From Halopseudomonas maritima (GTDB taxonomy: Bacteria > Pseudomonadota > Gammaproteobacteria > Pseudomonadales > Pseudomonadaceae), in contig NZ_CP079801.1 of the NCBI RefSeq assembly GCF_021545785.1, positions 1,798,001 through 1,862,000 on the forward strand: a DNA stretch of 64,000 nt, given 5' to 3'. Shown here piece after piece: positions 32,911 through 40,379 of this stretch. Each line of letters opens with the position of its first letter. The first letter of the stretch is position 1. The notes below the pieces were generated by a model. The model was not told the DNA's origin, did not search any database, and saw only the letters and a list, made by a program, of their open reading frames with translations. Both the position numbers and the translations under genes were made by a program.

Positions 32911-32994
32911 TATAACGTGGAGCGTTGGGGTAAAGAGCGTAGCCGCCCCAACGCGCAGCGGAAGACACAATGCCCTTTGATGGCCTGGTTATGT
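32911..32994 (-). other. attC site (cassette recombination site)
   Basis: An 84-bp site from CATAACC to CGTTATA on the minus strand, with a perfect 9-bp inner dyad GCGTTGGGG (32922-32930) / CCCCAACGC (32946-32954). It divides the HxlR/thioredoxin cassette from the DUF1428-like cassette. Confidence 0.65.
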
Positions 32995-33010
32995 GGCTTA
33001 TATATACCCG

Positions 33011-33364
33011 CTACACTTCTGAGATGATGTTGAACCCACCGTATATAATGCGCTTACCATCAAAGGGCATGGGGTTGGTTTCCGAGTTCATCCTTGGATC
33101 TTCCATAGATGACTGCCACCCCGCATCTCTTACGTCTTTGGATGGCCATACAATCCAAGAAAAGGCTACAACTTCGCCCTCTTTCTTTTGCACGGCAATA
33201 GGAAATGACGTTATTTCCCCATCAGGCACGTCATCTCCCCATGTATCTACAACCTGTAATGCACCGTTCTCCTTGAAAACCTGAGCCATAGTTTTGGCGT
33301 GCTCAATATACTTGTCTTTGTTTGCTTCAGGAACTGCAGCTACAAAACCATCAACATACGACAT
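33011..33364 (-). CDS. DUF1428-family protein
   Basis: 117 residues: MSYVDGFVAAVPEANKDKYIEHA at the start, VVDTWGDDVPDGE in the middle, WIVWPSKDVRDAGW and PMPFDGKRIIYGGF at the end. These follow the DUF1428 (dimeric alpha/beta-barrel) pattern; the family is common in environmental bacteria and in integron cassettes but has no established role. Single-gene cassette in array orientation. Confidence 0.85.
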   Translation of the reverse strand: MSYVDGFVAAVPEANKDKYIEHAKTMAQVFKENGALQVVDTWGDDVPDGEITSFPIAVQKKEGEVVAFSWIVWPSKDVRDAGWQSSMEDPRMNSETNPMPFDGKRIIYGGFNIISEV

Positions 33365-33407
33365 AGCAAAACCTCACTTGTTTTTCATATTAGAGGGTAG
33401 ACGCCTA

Positions 33408-33647
33408 CTACGTATAACGCCCTGGCTCTAGACGCGCCGTAGCGCCAGTGCAGGTGCGTCCGACACCAGCTAGATTTAAATATTCGACATAGTCATTTAG
33501 TGATGAAGTCTTATTTGGATAAAGTGACGCAAACCATTCATCTTCTGGAAGCAATACCGCATTGCTTTTCTGTGCGACCTCACTAGCTTCGGCAAACTTC
33601 CCTGCACCCATTTTTCCGCAAAAGAATGTTAGTGCTCCTTTGTTCAT
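33408..33647 (-). pseudogene. Truncated AAA/kinase-like ATP-binding protein
   Basis: A 79-codon frame beginning MNKGALTFFCGKMGAGKFAEASEVAQ. The P-loop GKMGAGK is followed by Phe instead of Ser/Thr, and EDEWFASLYPNK resembles the acidic block of small AAA_33-type kinases of about 150-170 residues that occur in cassettes. After NDYVEYLNL the frame runs into attC sequence, so the C-terminal half is gone and the last 20 residues are translated attC. Probably inactive. Confidence 0.7.
33413..33475 (-). other. Degraded attC site
   Basis: The minus strand ends GGGCGTTATACG and contains paired GACGC/GCGTC and CTGG/CCAG arms. The 5' GCCTAAC core is absent, probably lost in the same deletion that truncated the kinase-like gene. 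Confidence 0.55.
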
Positions 33648-33667
33648 CGTTGCGATCTATTTTGATG

Positions 33668-33738
33668 CATGACGCCCGCATTTGCGGCTGGTTTGGAGCG
33701 CAGCGGAAAACCAGTCCGACAACATGCGCTTGTTAGGC
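33668..33738 (-). other. attC site (cassette recombination site)
   Basis: A 71-bp site with GCCTAAC at one end and GGCGTCATG (a one-base variant of the GTTATG core) at the other. Inner arms CTGGTTT and AAACCAG pair. The stop of the 33733 gene is in the GCCTAAC core. Confidence 0.75.
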
Positions 33739-34722
33739 ATTCTTTAAGTACTCACTCTGAACTTTGTTTGTAAGTTCAATTCTCTGTATCTCGCTTGGGG
33801 TAAATAGGAGTTGCACAAAACCCTCTTGTGCTGCATGCAAGTTCCCAGTGTCTTCTATTTTCCCTTCCGACTTAAGTTTACCTTCTAAATCATGGATAAG
33901 CCGAACTAATTCTTTACCTCTAGAGGTCAGTGGCGCCATAAATGATGGCTGCATTTCGCGATCATACCAATCAATCATGCAATCCGAGAAATCAACATCA
34001 GCTATACGCTGGTGTACAATGAATTTTATATAATCAAACAGGAAGTTCTGCTCAGGGTCGCCCACCCCGATTCCGAAGGGTGAGTTTTTATTATGTAATT
34101 CAACTTCTGCCACGGTCATCGCTACATCCATACCAAAGTACAAAGAGCGACAGATATTAGTCAGGCCTGAGCAGAATAGATTTAAATAGGAGACAGGGAA
34201 TGATGCGCTGCCACTTTTCGTCTTAATCAAATAGTCCAAAACTTCTTCGACTGACATAAAATCTTGATCTATCACCGCAAACCCCTCAAAGAGAGTTTGA
34301 GCGCTGGTAGCTTGTAGGACATTTGACTTGGGTATACTAATGCCCTTTGCATCTGATGGCTTGGCAACCCTTAAGGCCTGACGAGCATCTTGCCAGTAAC
34401 TTAAATTGGTATCTGGATTGTGAATAATTATAAGTACAGGCAACGGGAATCTTTCCCAGTAAAATCGATGTTTCTTCTCTGGGTGGAAAACCCAATCTCC
34501 TTTGCTCTCTTTAAAGAATGATGGCCCTGACTTTATTTGAACAGCAATCATCCTTCCAGTTGCGAACCCTTCAGGACTAACATATTCAATCTGACCATCA
34601 ATCCCAACGTCAGCCATTGGAGTTTCACGCCAAATCTGGCCAGTTTTTGCCATAGCTTCAGCTACAGCATTTACTCCTAACCTTTCTTGAGAATTAGTCT
34701 GATTATATTTGGGGAAGCTCAT
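33733..34722 (-). CDS. DUF4365-like nuclease-fold cassette protein
   Basis: 329 residues. The N-terminal 150 residues fit the DUF4365 domain: QERLGVNAVAEAMAKTGQIWRE, then MADVGIDGQIEYV, then MIAVQIKSGPSFF and ERFPLPVLIIIHNPDTNLSYW. Asp/Glu of GIDGQIE and the QxK of VQIKS match the D-x(n)-(E/Q)xK core of PD-(D/E)XK enzymes. The last 170 residues are not recognised. Single-gene cassette, AT-rich compared with the chromosome, with its stop in the attC core. DUF4365 domains are often found in defence-type proteins; a restriction role is inference. Confidence 0.75.
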   Translation of the reverse strand: MSFPKYNQTNSQERLGVNAVAEAMAKTGQIWRETPMADVGIDGQIEYVSPEGFATGRMIAVQIKSGPSFFKESKGDWVFHPEKKHRFYWERFPLPVLIIIHNPDTNLSYWQDARQALRVAKPSDAKGISIPKSNVLQATSAQTLFEGFAVIDQDFMSVEEVLDYLIKTKSGSASFPVSYLNLFCSGLTNICRSLYFGMDVAMTVAEVELHNKNSPFGIGVGDPEQNFLFDYIKFIVHQRIADVDFSDCMIDWYDREMQPSFMAPLTSRGKELVRLIHDLEGKLKSEGKIEDTGNLHAAQEGFVQLLFTPSEIQRIELTNKVQSEYLKNA

Positions 34723-34735
34723 ATTTTCCTTGATT

Positions 34736-34805
34736 GCCTAACACCCGCAACACCGGCCCATTGAAGCGCAAGCGGAAATGGGTCCGGTGCTTGCGATTGT
34801 TAGGA
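34736..34805 (-). other. attC site (cassette recombination site)
   Basis: A 70-bp site TCCTAAC...GTGTTAGGC on the minus strand with paired inner arms ACCGG-CCATT and AATGG-CCGGT. The clearest attC in array 2; the stop of the 34800 gene is in its core. Confidence 0.85.
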
Positions 34806-35165
34806 TTTATTCTTTACTTTGTCGAGTAGCTCGTGCACCGACAGGCTTCTTCTCCTCCGAACGAGGGAACTAACGAGCCAAATTCCGGAAACCGCGAAAC
34901 ACAATAAGAAAAATGCCGTCCAGGTGTCTGCCGACAGTCCAAACGAGGCCTTGAAATTGGTGGTCAACAGCACAACAAGAATAGTGACTAGAATGCCTAG
35001 CGGCGCCTGCCATTCCCGCTCTCTTGCCAGACAATCAACATGTTCACGTAATATTATCTCTAGTTTCTCGGATGTAATCTCTATTACTTCTGCCGTCAAA
35101 TTGCTGTGTACTTCATGAACCTCGACGTGCCTAATCCGGGAGGCGTAATAGGTATCTCTACTCAT
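34800..35165 (-). CDS. Two-helix membrane cassette protein
   Basis: 121 residues. The first 70 are hydrophilic and helical (YYASRIRHVEVHEVHSNL...EIILREHVDCLAREREWQ). They are followed by two membrane helices (LGILVTILVVLLTTNF and WTAFFLLCFAVSGIWLVSSL) and a basic tail. It overlaps the upstream 35158 gene by 8 bp, so the two are co-translated in one cassette. No family recognised. Paired small cytosolic and two-helix proteins occur in toxin-antitoxin and abortive-infection modules, but nothing here proves that. Confidence 0.65.
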   Translation of the reverse strand: MSRDTYYASRIRHVEVHEVHSNLTAEVIEITSEKLEIILREHVDCLAREREWQAPLGILVTILVVLLTTNFKASFGLSADTWTAFFLLCFAVSGIWLVSSLVRRRRSLSVHELLDKVKNKS

Positions 35166-35535
35166 CGCTCGCCTCCTTTCGCAAAAACTGGATGTTCAAC
35201 ACGTAAACGTCACCAGATTTATTGGCGGAGGCCATGAGCAGAATCTCATCACCTTCTTCGCTCGAAGCAAATGGTATTGCCTTTTGGAGCGACGAACCCA
35301 AAGGTGAAATCCAGTTTTTGAAAGTAATTGTTGCGTAGTCGTCGTTTGGTTCTATCGAAAGCCCAGACTTGGGCCGTTTCTTTTCGTCTCCTTGGAGTTC
35401 TTCTTCGATAAAGCGAATCTCGACCTCTAGAGGAGATTCAGCATCCTCGGGTTTAATCTGGATGAAAGCCGACTCAGTCGCAGGTATCAGCAAAGTGTGA
35501 GACTGGATTAAAGACAGCCCGCCAATTCTAATCAA
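35158..35535 (-). CDS. Soluble cassette protein, unknown function
   Basis: 125 residues, no signal peptide. Acidic and beta-rich: SHTLLIPATESAFIQIKPEDAESPLEVEIRFIEEE, then YATITFKNWISPLGSSLQKAIPFAS and GDVYVLNIQFLRK. Family not recognised with confidence. It is the first gene after the attI-like site at 35574, with its start 39 bases from the crossover core, and is coupled to the two-helix membrane protein by an 8-bp overlap. Confidence 0.65.
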   Translation of the reverse strand: MIRIGGLSLIQSHTLLIPATESAFIQIKPEDAESPLEVEIRFIEEELQGDEKKRPKSGLSIEPNDDYATITFKNWISPLGSSLQKAIPFASSEEGDEILLMASANKSGDVYVLNIQFLRKEASDE

Positions 35536-35573
35536 ACTCGTTTTCCTCTAGTGAAGTTATTTTGTGTGCATAA

Positions 35574-35880
35574 TCCTAACAGTAACTAGATCGCACTAAC
35601 TTTAATACGCAGCATAGCGCCGAATGGCGCAGCTCCGTATCCCTTTGTATTTCAATGAGTTAACCGCCATTTCGTGCGAGCGCTGAACGTTAAGCCGCGC
35701 GAGGTTTAACGCTCCGTTGCCCCACGGCGAGGGTTTGCACGCAGGTGAGGGTGCTGCCGGATATCCGGGCTGAAGTGAGTCGAGTCTGTCTAGCATCCAT
35801 GCCTCCCGATGGGGCCGCGAGAAGTGCGGTGCTTTGATAGTGCTACCACAAGGCGTATTTGCCAACCCTGTATCTAGGCT
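35574..35880 (-). repeat. attI-like array head, copy 2 (direct repeat of 2374-2680)
   Basis: Collinear with the left copy, about 80% identical over 290 bp with no indel until the last few bases. Cassettes of array 2 start at the GTTAGGA core (35574-35580 on the plus strand reads TCCTAAC). No integrase gene is found beside it; the next gene upstream is an unrelated dehydrogenase at 36234-37244. Confidence 0.6.
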
Positions 35881-36233
35881 GAGTACCGCAGCCTGACGGC
35901 GGCGCCTTCATAACGTGGCGGATGCACAGCCCCCGTTTACCCGGGGGAGTCGCGCAAGGCTGGCGGGAATAAACGCAGCGACCCCCAAGGGCTGCGTAGT
36001 CGGGCGGCCGAGGGGGTCGCCAAAGCGGCCGCCCCTTGGCTCGCCTTAGAAGGCGAGTAATCAGGCCGTTCTACTGGGGGTACTAAACAGCAAAGCCGAA
36101 CGCACAGCGTTCTGACAGGCGATCCCACGCAGAGCGTGGGATCAACCACTTAGGGCGCTGGGATCAGCAAGGGCGCGACCTGCTGCGCCCTTACAGCAGA
36201 GAAAATAGCCGGTGCGCTGCGGCGGAGCAGCTG
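35881..36233. other. Intergenic repeats beyond array head 2
   Basis: No gene. It contains blocks shared with 2681-2980 (GTGGCGGATGCAC, CCCGTTTAC, GGCTCGCC). A perfect 10-bp-stem palindrome GATCCCACGC-AGA-GCGTGGGATC lies at 36121-36143, of the kind seen in REP-type extragenic repeats. Confidence 0.5.
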
Positions 36234-37244
36234 TCAGAACCCCTCCAACACCAATTTGCCCCGCGCCTTGCCACTCTCCAGCAACGCATGGGCGCGCTTG
36301 AGGTTGGCCGCGTTGATCGCGCCGTAGTGCTCACCCAGGGTGCTGCGCAGGGTGCCGGCGTCGACCAGTTCGGCCACCCGCTGCAGCAACTTGCCCTGCT
36401 CTGCCATGTCGGCAGTTTCGAACAGGCTGCGGGTAAACATGAACTCCCAGTGGAAGGACGCGCACTTGCGCTTGAGCACGCTCATGTCGAGCGGGCCAAA
36501 GTCGTCGATCACGCCCAGGCGGCCTTGCGGGGCGATGCAGTCGCCGTATTGCGGGTAGTGCTGATCGGTGTGGGTCAGCGAGGCGATCAACTCCACGTCT
36601 TTGATACCCAGCGCCTGCAACTGCGGCAGCAGCGGCTGGCTGTGGTCGATGACATGATGCGCGCCCAGCCCCTTGACCCACTCAACGCTCTCGGCGCGGG
36701 CGGCAGTGCCAACCACAGTGAGCTTGGTCAGCTGGCGGGCGAGCTGGACCAGAATCGAGCCGACGCCACCGGCGGCGCCAACCACCAGCAGGGTCTGGCC
36801 CTCACCGCCGCCCTCATTCACAGCCAACCGATCAAACAGCAGCTCCCAGGCGGTGATCGCGGTCAGCGGCAGGGCGGCGGCTTCGGCAGCGGACAACGAC
36901 AGCGGCGCGTGGGCGGCAATGCGGGCGTCGACCAGTTGATACTCGGCGTTGCTGCCGGGCCGCTCCAGCGCACCGGCGTAGTAGACCCGGTCGCCAGCCG
37001 CGAAGCCGGAAACGGCGCTGCCGCAGCTGACCACCTCACCGACCGCGTCCCAACCGATGACTTCCGGGGTATCGCCAGTAGCAGAGCGGCGCGAACGGAT
37101 CTTGGTGTCGACCGGGTTAACCGACACAGCGGCGACCTTGACCAGCAGGTCCTGCGGGCCGGGGGCGGGCATGGGCAGTTGCAGGTCAATCAGGGCATCG
37201 GCGCGGTCCAGCGCGCCAGCTTCAAAGTATCCAATTGCTTTCAT
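36234..37244 (-). CDS. Zinc-type alcohol dehydrogenase / quinone oxidoreductase family protein
   Basis: 336 residues of the MDR superfamily: GroES-like N-terminal part (PMPAPGPQDLLVKVAAVSVNPVDTKIR), then a Rossmann domain with LLVVGAAGGVGSILVQLARQ for NAD(P)H. The Cys/Glu ligands of catalytic zinc are absent, so it belongs to the zinc-free quinone-oxidoreductase-like branch (ZADH-type). It is divergent from a LysR gene 98 bp away, the usual arrangement for LysR control. Substrate unknown. Confidence 0.88.
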   Translation of the reverse strand: MKAIGYFEAGALDRADALIDLQLPMPAPGPQDLLVKVAAVSVNPVDTKIRSRRSATGDTPEVIGWDAVGEVVSCGSAVSGFAAGDRVYYAGALERPGSNAEYQLVDARIAAHAPLSLSAAEAAALPLTAITAWELLFDRLAVNEGGGEGQTLLVVGAAGGVGSILVQLARQLTKLTVVGTAARAESVEWVKGLGAHHVIDHSQPLLPQLQALGIKDVELIASLTHTDQHYPQYGDCIAPQGRLGVIDDFGPLDMSVLKRKCASFHWEFMFTRSLFETADMAEQGKLLQRVAELVDAGTLRSTLGEHYGAINAANLKRAHALLESGKARGKLVLEGF

Positions 37245-37342
37245 TCAGGTGCCTCCGGGGCTGTTAAGTCAGTTGCGTACAGCTTGACTTGCGCGGATAC
37301 GAAGAAAAAGATGCGCAAAAGCAAATCACTTTATTCATTACG

Positions 37343-38239
37343 ATGAAAATCCAACGACTCGATGACCTGGCGCTGTTCCTCACTACGGTAGACGCCGGCA
37401 GCTTTTCTGCCGCGGCGCGCCAGCTGGACGTGGCCCCGGCGGTCGCCAGTGCGGCGATCAAGCGGCTGGAAGCGCAGCTGGGCGTGCGGCTGTTCGAGCG
37501 CACCACTCGCCGCCTGCGCCTGAGCGAGGCGGGCGAGCGCTTTCTGCCCGATGCACGGCAGGCCTGGCAACACCTGCGAGATGCCGAACAGGCGCTGGAC
37601 GCCGACGCCCACGCGCTGACCGGCACCCTGCGCCTGACCCTGCCATCCAACCTGGCGCGCAGCCATCTGCTCGACTGGCTGGAGGACTATTTGGCCGAGC
37701 GCCCGGCGGTGCGGCTGGAGATGCAGGTGAGTGATCGGGTGGCCGACCTGTACCAGCAGCCAATTGATCTGGCGGTGCGCTACGGCCAACCGGAAGACTC
37801 GCGCTTTATCGCCCTGCCGCTGGCCCCCGACAACCGCCGGGTGCTGGTCGCCTCACCGGATTATCTGGCCCGACACGGCAAACCCGGCTCGCTGAGCGAG
37901 CTGCAGCAGCACGCCTGCCTGCTCTATCGGTTGGGCGACGCGGTGCACGACCGTTGGCGCTTCGACCTGCCGGGCGAGCCACAGATCAAGGTGCGTGGTA
38001 CGCGTATCAGCGACGATGGTGACGTGGTGCGGCTGTGGGCGCTGCGGGGGCTGGGCGTGGCGTACAAGTCTTATCTGGATGTATCCCGCGAGCTGGCCTC
38101 GGGCGAGCTGGTGCAACTATTGCCGGAGCTGCCAGGCGAGCTGGCGCCCGTGCACCTGTTGCTTATTCATCGCCAGCGCCTGAACCCGGCGCTGCGCGAA
38201 CTGGCACAGGCGATGGCGCGCTTCTGTCAGCAGCTATGA
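37343..38239 (+). CDS. LysR-family regulator
   Basis: About 298 residues from ATG 37343, where homologues start (MKIQRLDDLALFLTTVDAGSFSAAARQL). The N-terminal helix-turn-helix (SFSAAARQLDVAPAVASAAIKRLEAQLGVRLFERTTRRLRLSEAG) is standard, with a C-terminal LysR substrate domain of the AphB/CrgA type. It probably regulates the divergent oxidoreductase at 36234. Confidence 0.9.
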   Translation: MKIQRLDDLALFLTTVDAGSFSAAARQLDVAPAVASAAIKRLEAQLGVRLFERTTRRLRLSEAGERFLPDARQAWQHLRDAEQALDADAHALTGTLRLTLPSNLARSHLLDWLEDYLAERPAVRLEMQVSDRVADLYQQPIDLAVRYGQPEDSRFIALPLAPDNRRVLVASPDYLARHGKPGSLSELQQHACLLYRLGDAVHDRWRFDLPGEPQIKVRGTRISDDGDVVRLWALRGLGVAYKSYLDVSRELASGELVQLLPELPGELAPVHLLLIHRQRLNPALRELAQAMARFCQQL

Positions 38240-38253
38240 TGTGATCGCCACTC

Positions 38254-38324
38254 GGCCACGGCATGCCGTGGCCCCACGCAAGGAAGCTACCTGTTCCGCC
38301 GTAGGGACGCGACATGTCGCGTCC
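38254..38324. repeat. Two 20-bp perfect palindromes (REP-like)
   Basis: GGCCACGGCATGCCGTGGCC at 38254-38273 and GGACGCGACATGTCGCGTCC at 38305-38324 sit back to back between two converging genes, with CCACGCAAGG...CCGTAGG between them. A relative of the first lies at about 4467. They are likely extragenic repeats that may also act as terminators. Confidence 0.7.
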
Positions 38325-38348
38325 GCTGCCACCTGCGCAGACAGCATG

Positions 38349-39389
38349 CTACTCGCCGCACTGCTGCCCCAGCGCGGCGGTGCGCGCCTCCGGCTCCAAC
38401 GCACCTAGCGCCTCAACCCGCTGGTGAAAGTCGGCCCAGCCGTTGCTGCGCTGATACAGACACGCAAAGGCCGGAACCCACTGGTCGTAAAGGCCAAACG
38501 GCAGCAGCCTCGCGTTGTTCAGGTCAGCGGCAAACCAGTGGTCGAAGCGCGGATCACCGTTCCACTGGCTATCGCGCAGGGTGGCGTAGTCGCTGCGCAG
38601 CTGGGTGAGAATCGCAGCCTTGTCGCGGCGCTTGGCAGCGTCTGGCTGGTCGCTCTGATACAGCATCTCCAGCTCGCTACGCGCCGCCAGTACCAGCTCA
38701 ACAAACCCACGCTCGCGCTCGCGTCCGGCCGGATCCTGGGCTGCGCGCCCCGCACTCTCAAGCCATTCACGCTGCCCCTGCCGACCGACAAAGCTGGCGT
38801 AGGACTCGTTGAAGGCGGTGTCATTCCTCACATAAAACCGCTGGTGCGCCAGCTCGTGAAACAGCATCTCGGCCAGGTAGTCGTCGCTCCAGTGCAGCAT
38901 GGAGCTGAACAGCGGGTCGTCGTACCAGCCGAGGGTGGAATAGGCCGGAATACCCGCGACGTAGACGTCTTTACCCCGCGCACGCCAATCGGCGGCGGCC
39001 TGCTCGGCGCGGGCCTGATCAAAATAGCCCTTGTAGGCGATGCAACCGAAGAAGGGGTAGCAGTGCTGCACCGGCGCCAATGACAGCTCGTCGGTGACAA
39101 ACAGATTCCACAGCGGATAGGCGCCGGGCAGCGCGGCGTAGCGGGTATAGGTGGTGTTGTCCGGCAGGGCCAGCGCCGCCACCGCGTAACGGCGAATCTG
39201 ACTGGCGGTGCGCAGGCGCTCGGCCAGTTGCGGGTCGGTCTGCGGGTCGGCAATCAGCGGCTCAATGGGCTCGGCGCGAGCCATCAGCGCGCGCTGGCCC
39301 TGCCAGCTCTGATACAGGTAGCCGACCGAGCTGCAGCCCGACAACCAAAGCAGACAGACACCGAGGCCAAGGGTGGCGAAGCCCTTCAT
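38349..39389 (-). CDS. Putative aminopeptidase lipoprotein (PF10023-like)
   Basis: 346 residues. The N-terminus has a lipoprotein signal (LLWLSGCSS, lipobox Cys). A zinc-protease motif HELAHQRFYV lies near the centre, with NESYASFVG downstream supplying the third ligand region. This matches the putative aminopeptidase family next to trpI in Pseudomonas. It overlaps trpI by 4 bp and is likely translated with it. Probably attached to the inner or outer membrane, facing the periplasm. Confidence 0.83.
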   Translation of the reverse strand: MKGFATLGLGVCLLWLSGCSSVGYLYQSWQGQRALMARAEPIEPLIADPQTDPQLAERLRTASQIRRYAVAALALPDNTTYTRYAALPGAYPLWNLFVTDELSLAPVQHCYPFFGCIAYKGYFDQARAEQAAADWRARGKDVYVAGIPAYSTLGWYDDPLFSSMLHWSDDYLAEMLFHELAHQRFYVRNDTAFNESYASFVGRQGQREWLESAGRAAQDPAGRERERGFVELVLAARSELEMLYQSDQPDAAKRRDKAAILTQLRSDYATLRDSQWNGDPRFDHWFAADLNNARLLPFGLYDQWVPAFACLYQRSNGWADFHQRVEALGALEPEARTAALGQQCGE

Positions 39390-40282
39390 GCATCGGCCTG
39401 CTGCAGGGCGTGGCCAAGCCAGTCGGCCAGTTGCTGCGCCGGGCCCTGCGGCTGGCGCTCCGGCACCCAGAGGCCGAGCTGATGGCGGGTTTCGACAAAG
39501 CCCCAGGGCGCGAGCAGGCGACCAGCGGCGATGTCGTCGGCGACCAGCAGCTGCGGCGCGATGGCCACGCCAAGGCCCGAGAGCGCCGCCTCCAGCAGGT
39601 AATACAGGTGCTCAAAGCCCTGACCGGTGCGCAGCTGGCTAGCGTCCAGCCCTTGCAGGTCAGCCCAGTCAGTCCAGGCTCCGGGGCGCGAACGGGTGTG
39701 CAGCAGCGCTTCCCCCAACAGCGCCTCGGCGGGTTGGTCGAGCAAGCGGGCGGCACCTGCGTAGCGCGGGCTGAGCACCGGGCCAATGCGCTCCTGGCGC
39801 AGCGGATACACCCGCATGTCGGCCGGCCACGGCGGCGCGGCGTAGAGCAGAGTGGCGCTGACGCCGGGGCGGCGCGGGTCCAGCTCACCTTCAGAGGCAG
39901 ACAGGTGCAGGTTCAGCTCGGGCAGCTCGGCGTTCAGGCGGTCCAGCCGCGGGATAAACCAGCGCGCCAATAGGCTGCCGGGGCAAGCGAGCAGAAAGGG
40001 CGCTTGTAGCTGTTCCTGACGCAGCGCCACGCAGCTGTCACGCAAGCCGTCGAACGCCTCGCGGCAGGCGTCGCGCAGTTGGCGGCCGGCCGGGGTCAGG
40101 CTGATTCCGCGCCCGGCCTTGCTGAACAGCGCGACGCCCAGCTCGTCCTCAAGCTGACGAATCTGCCGACTGACCGCGCCGTGGGTAACGTGCAGCTCAG
40201 TCGCCGCCTGACTCACGCTTTCCAGCCGGGCTGCTGCTTCAAAGGCACGCAGGGCATTCAGTGAGGGAAGCTCTCTGGCCAT
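39386..40282 (-). CDS. trpI: LysR-type activator of trpBA
   Basis: About 298 residues from ATG 40282 (MARELPSLNALRAFEAAARLESVSQAA...). It has a typical LysR helix-turn-helix and effector domain. It is divergent from trpB with 97 bp between, which is the TrpI arrangement of Pseudomonas, where the protein with indoleglycerol phosphate activates trpBA. The effector specificity is inferred from position. Confidence 0.9.
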   Translation of the reverse strand: MARELPSLNALRAFEAAARLESVSQAATELHVTHGAVSRQIRQLEDELGVALFSKAGRGISLTPAGRQLRDACREAFDGLRDSCVALRQEQLQAPFLLACPGSLLARWFIPRLDRLNAELPELNLHLSASEGELDPRRPGVSATLLYAAPPWPADMRVYPLRQERIGPVLSPRYAGAARLLDQPAEALLGEALLHTRSRPGAWTDWADLQGLDASQLRTGQGFEHLYYLLEAALSGLGVAIAPQLLVADDIAAGRLLAPWGFVETRHQLGLWVPERQPQGPAQQLADWLGHALQQADA

Positions 40283-40288
40283 GGGACT

Positions 40289-40305
40289 TGTCACTTTTTC
40301 TCACA
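40289..40305. promoter_or_regulatory. TrpI-type operator dyad
   Basis: TGTCACTTTTTCTCACA (TGT-N11-ACA, also a T-N11-A LysR box) lies between trpI and trpB, seven bases before the trpI start and 75 bases before trpB. Position and form fit a LysR autoregulatory and activation site. Confidence 0.5.
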
Positions 40306-40379
40306 GGTTGCGGCCATCTTATCGATTTTTTCCGCGCGCTGTCTGCCCTAACCTGCGTCCATCGTTCAGGAGGTATTCC

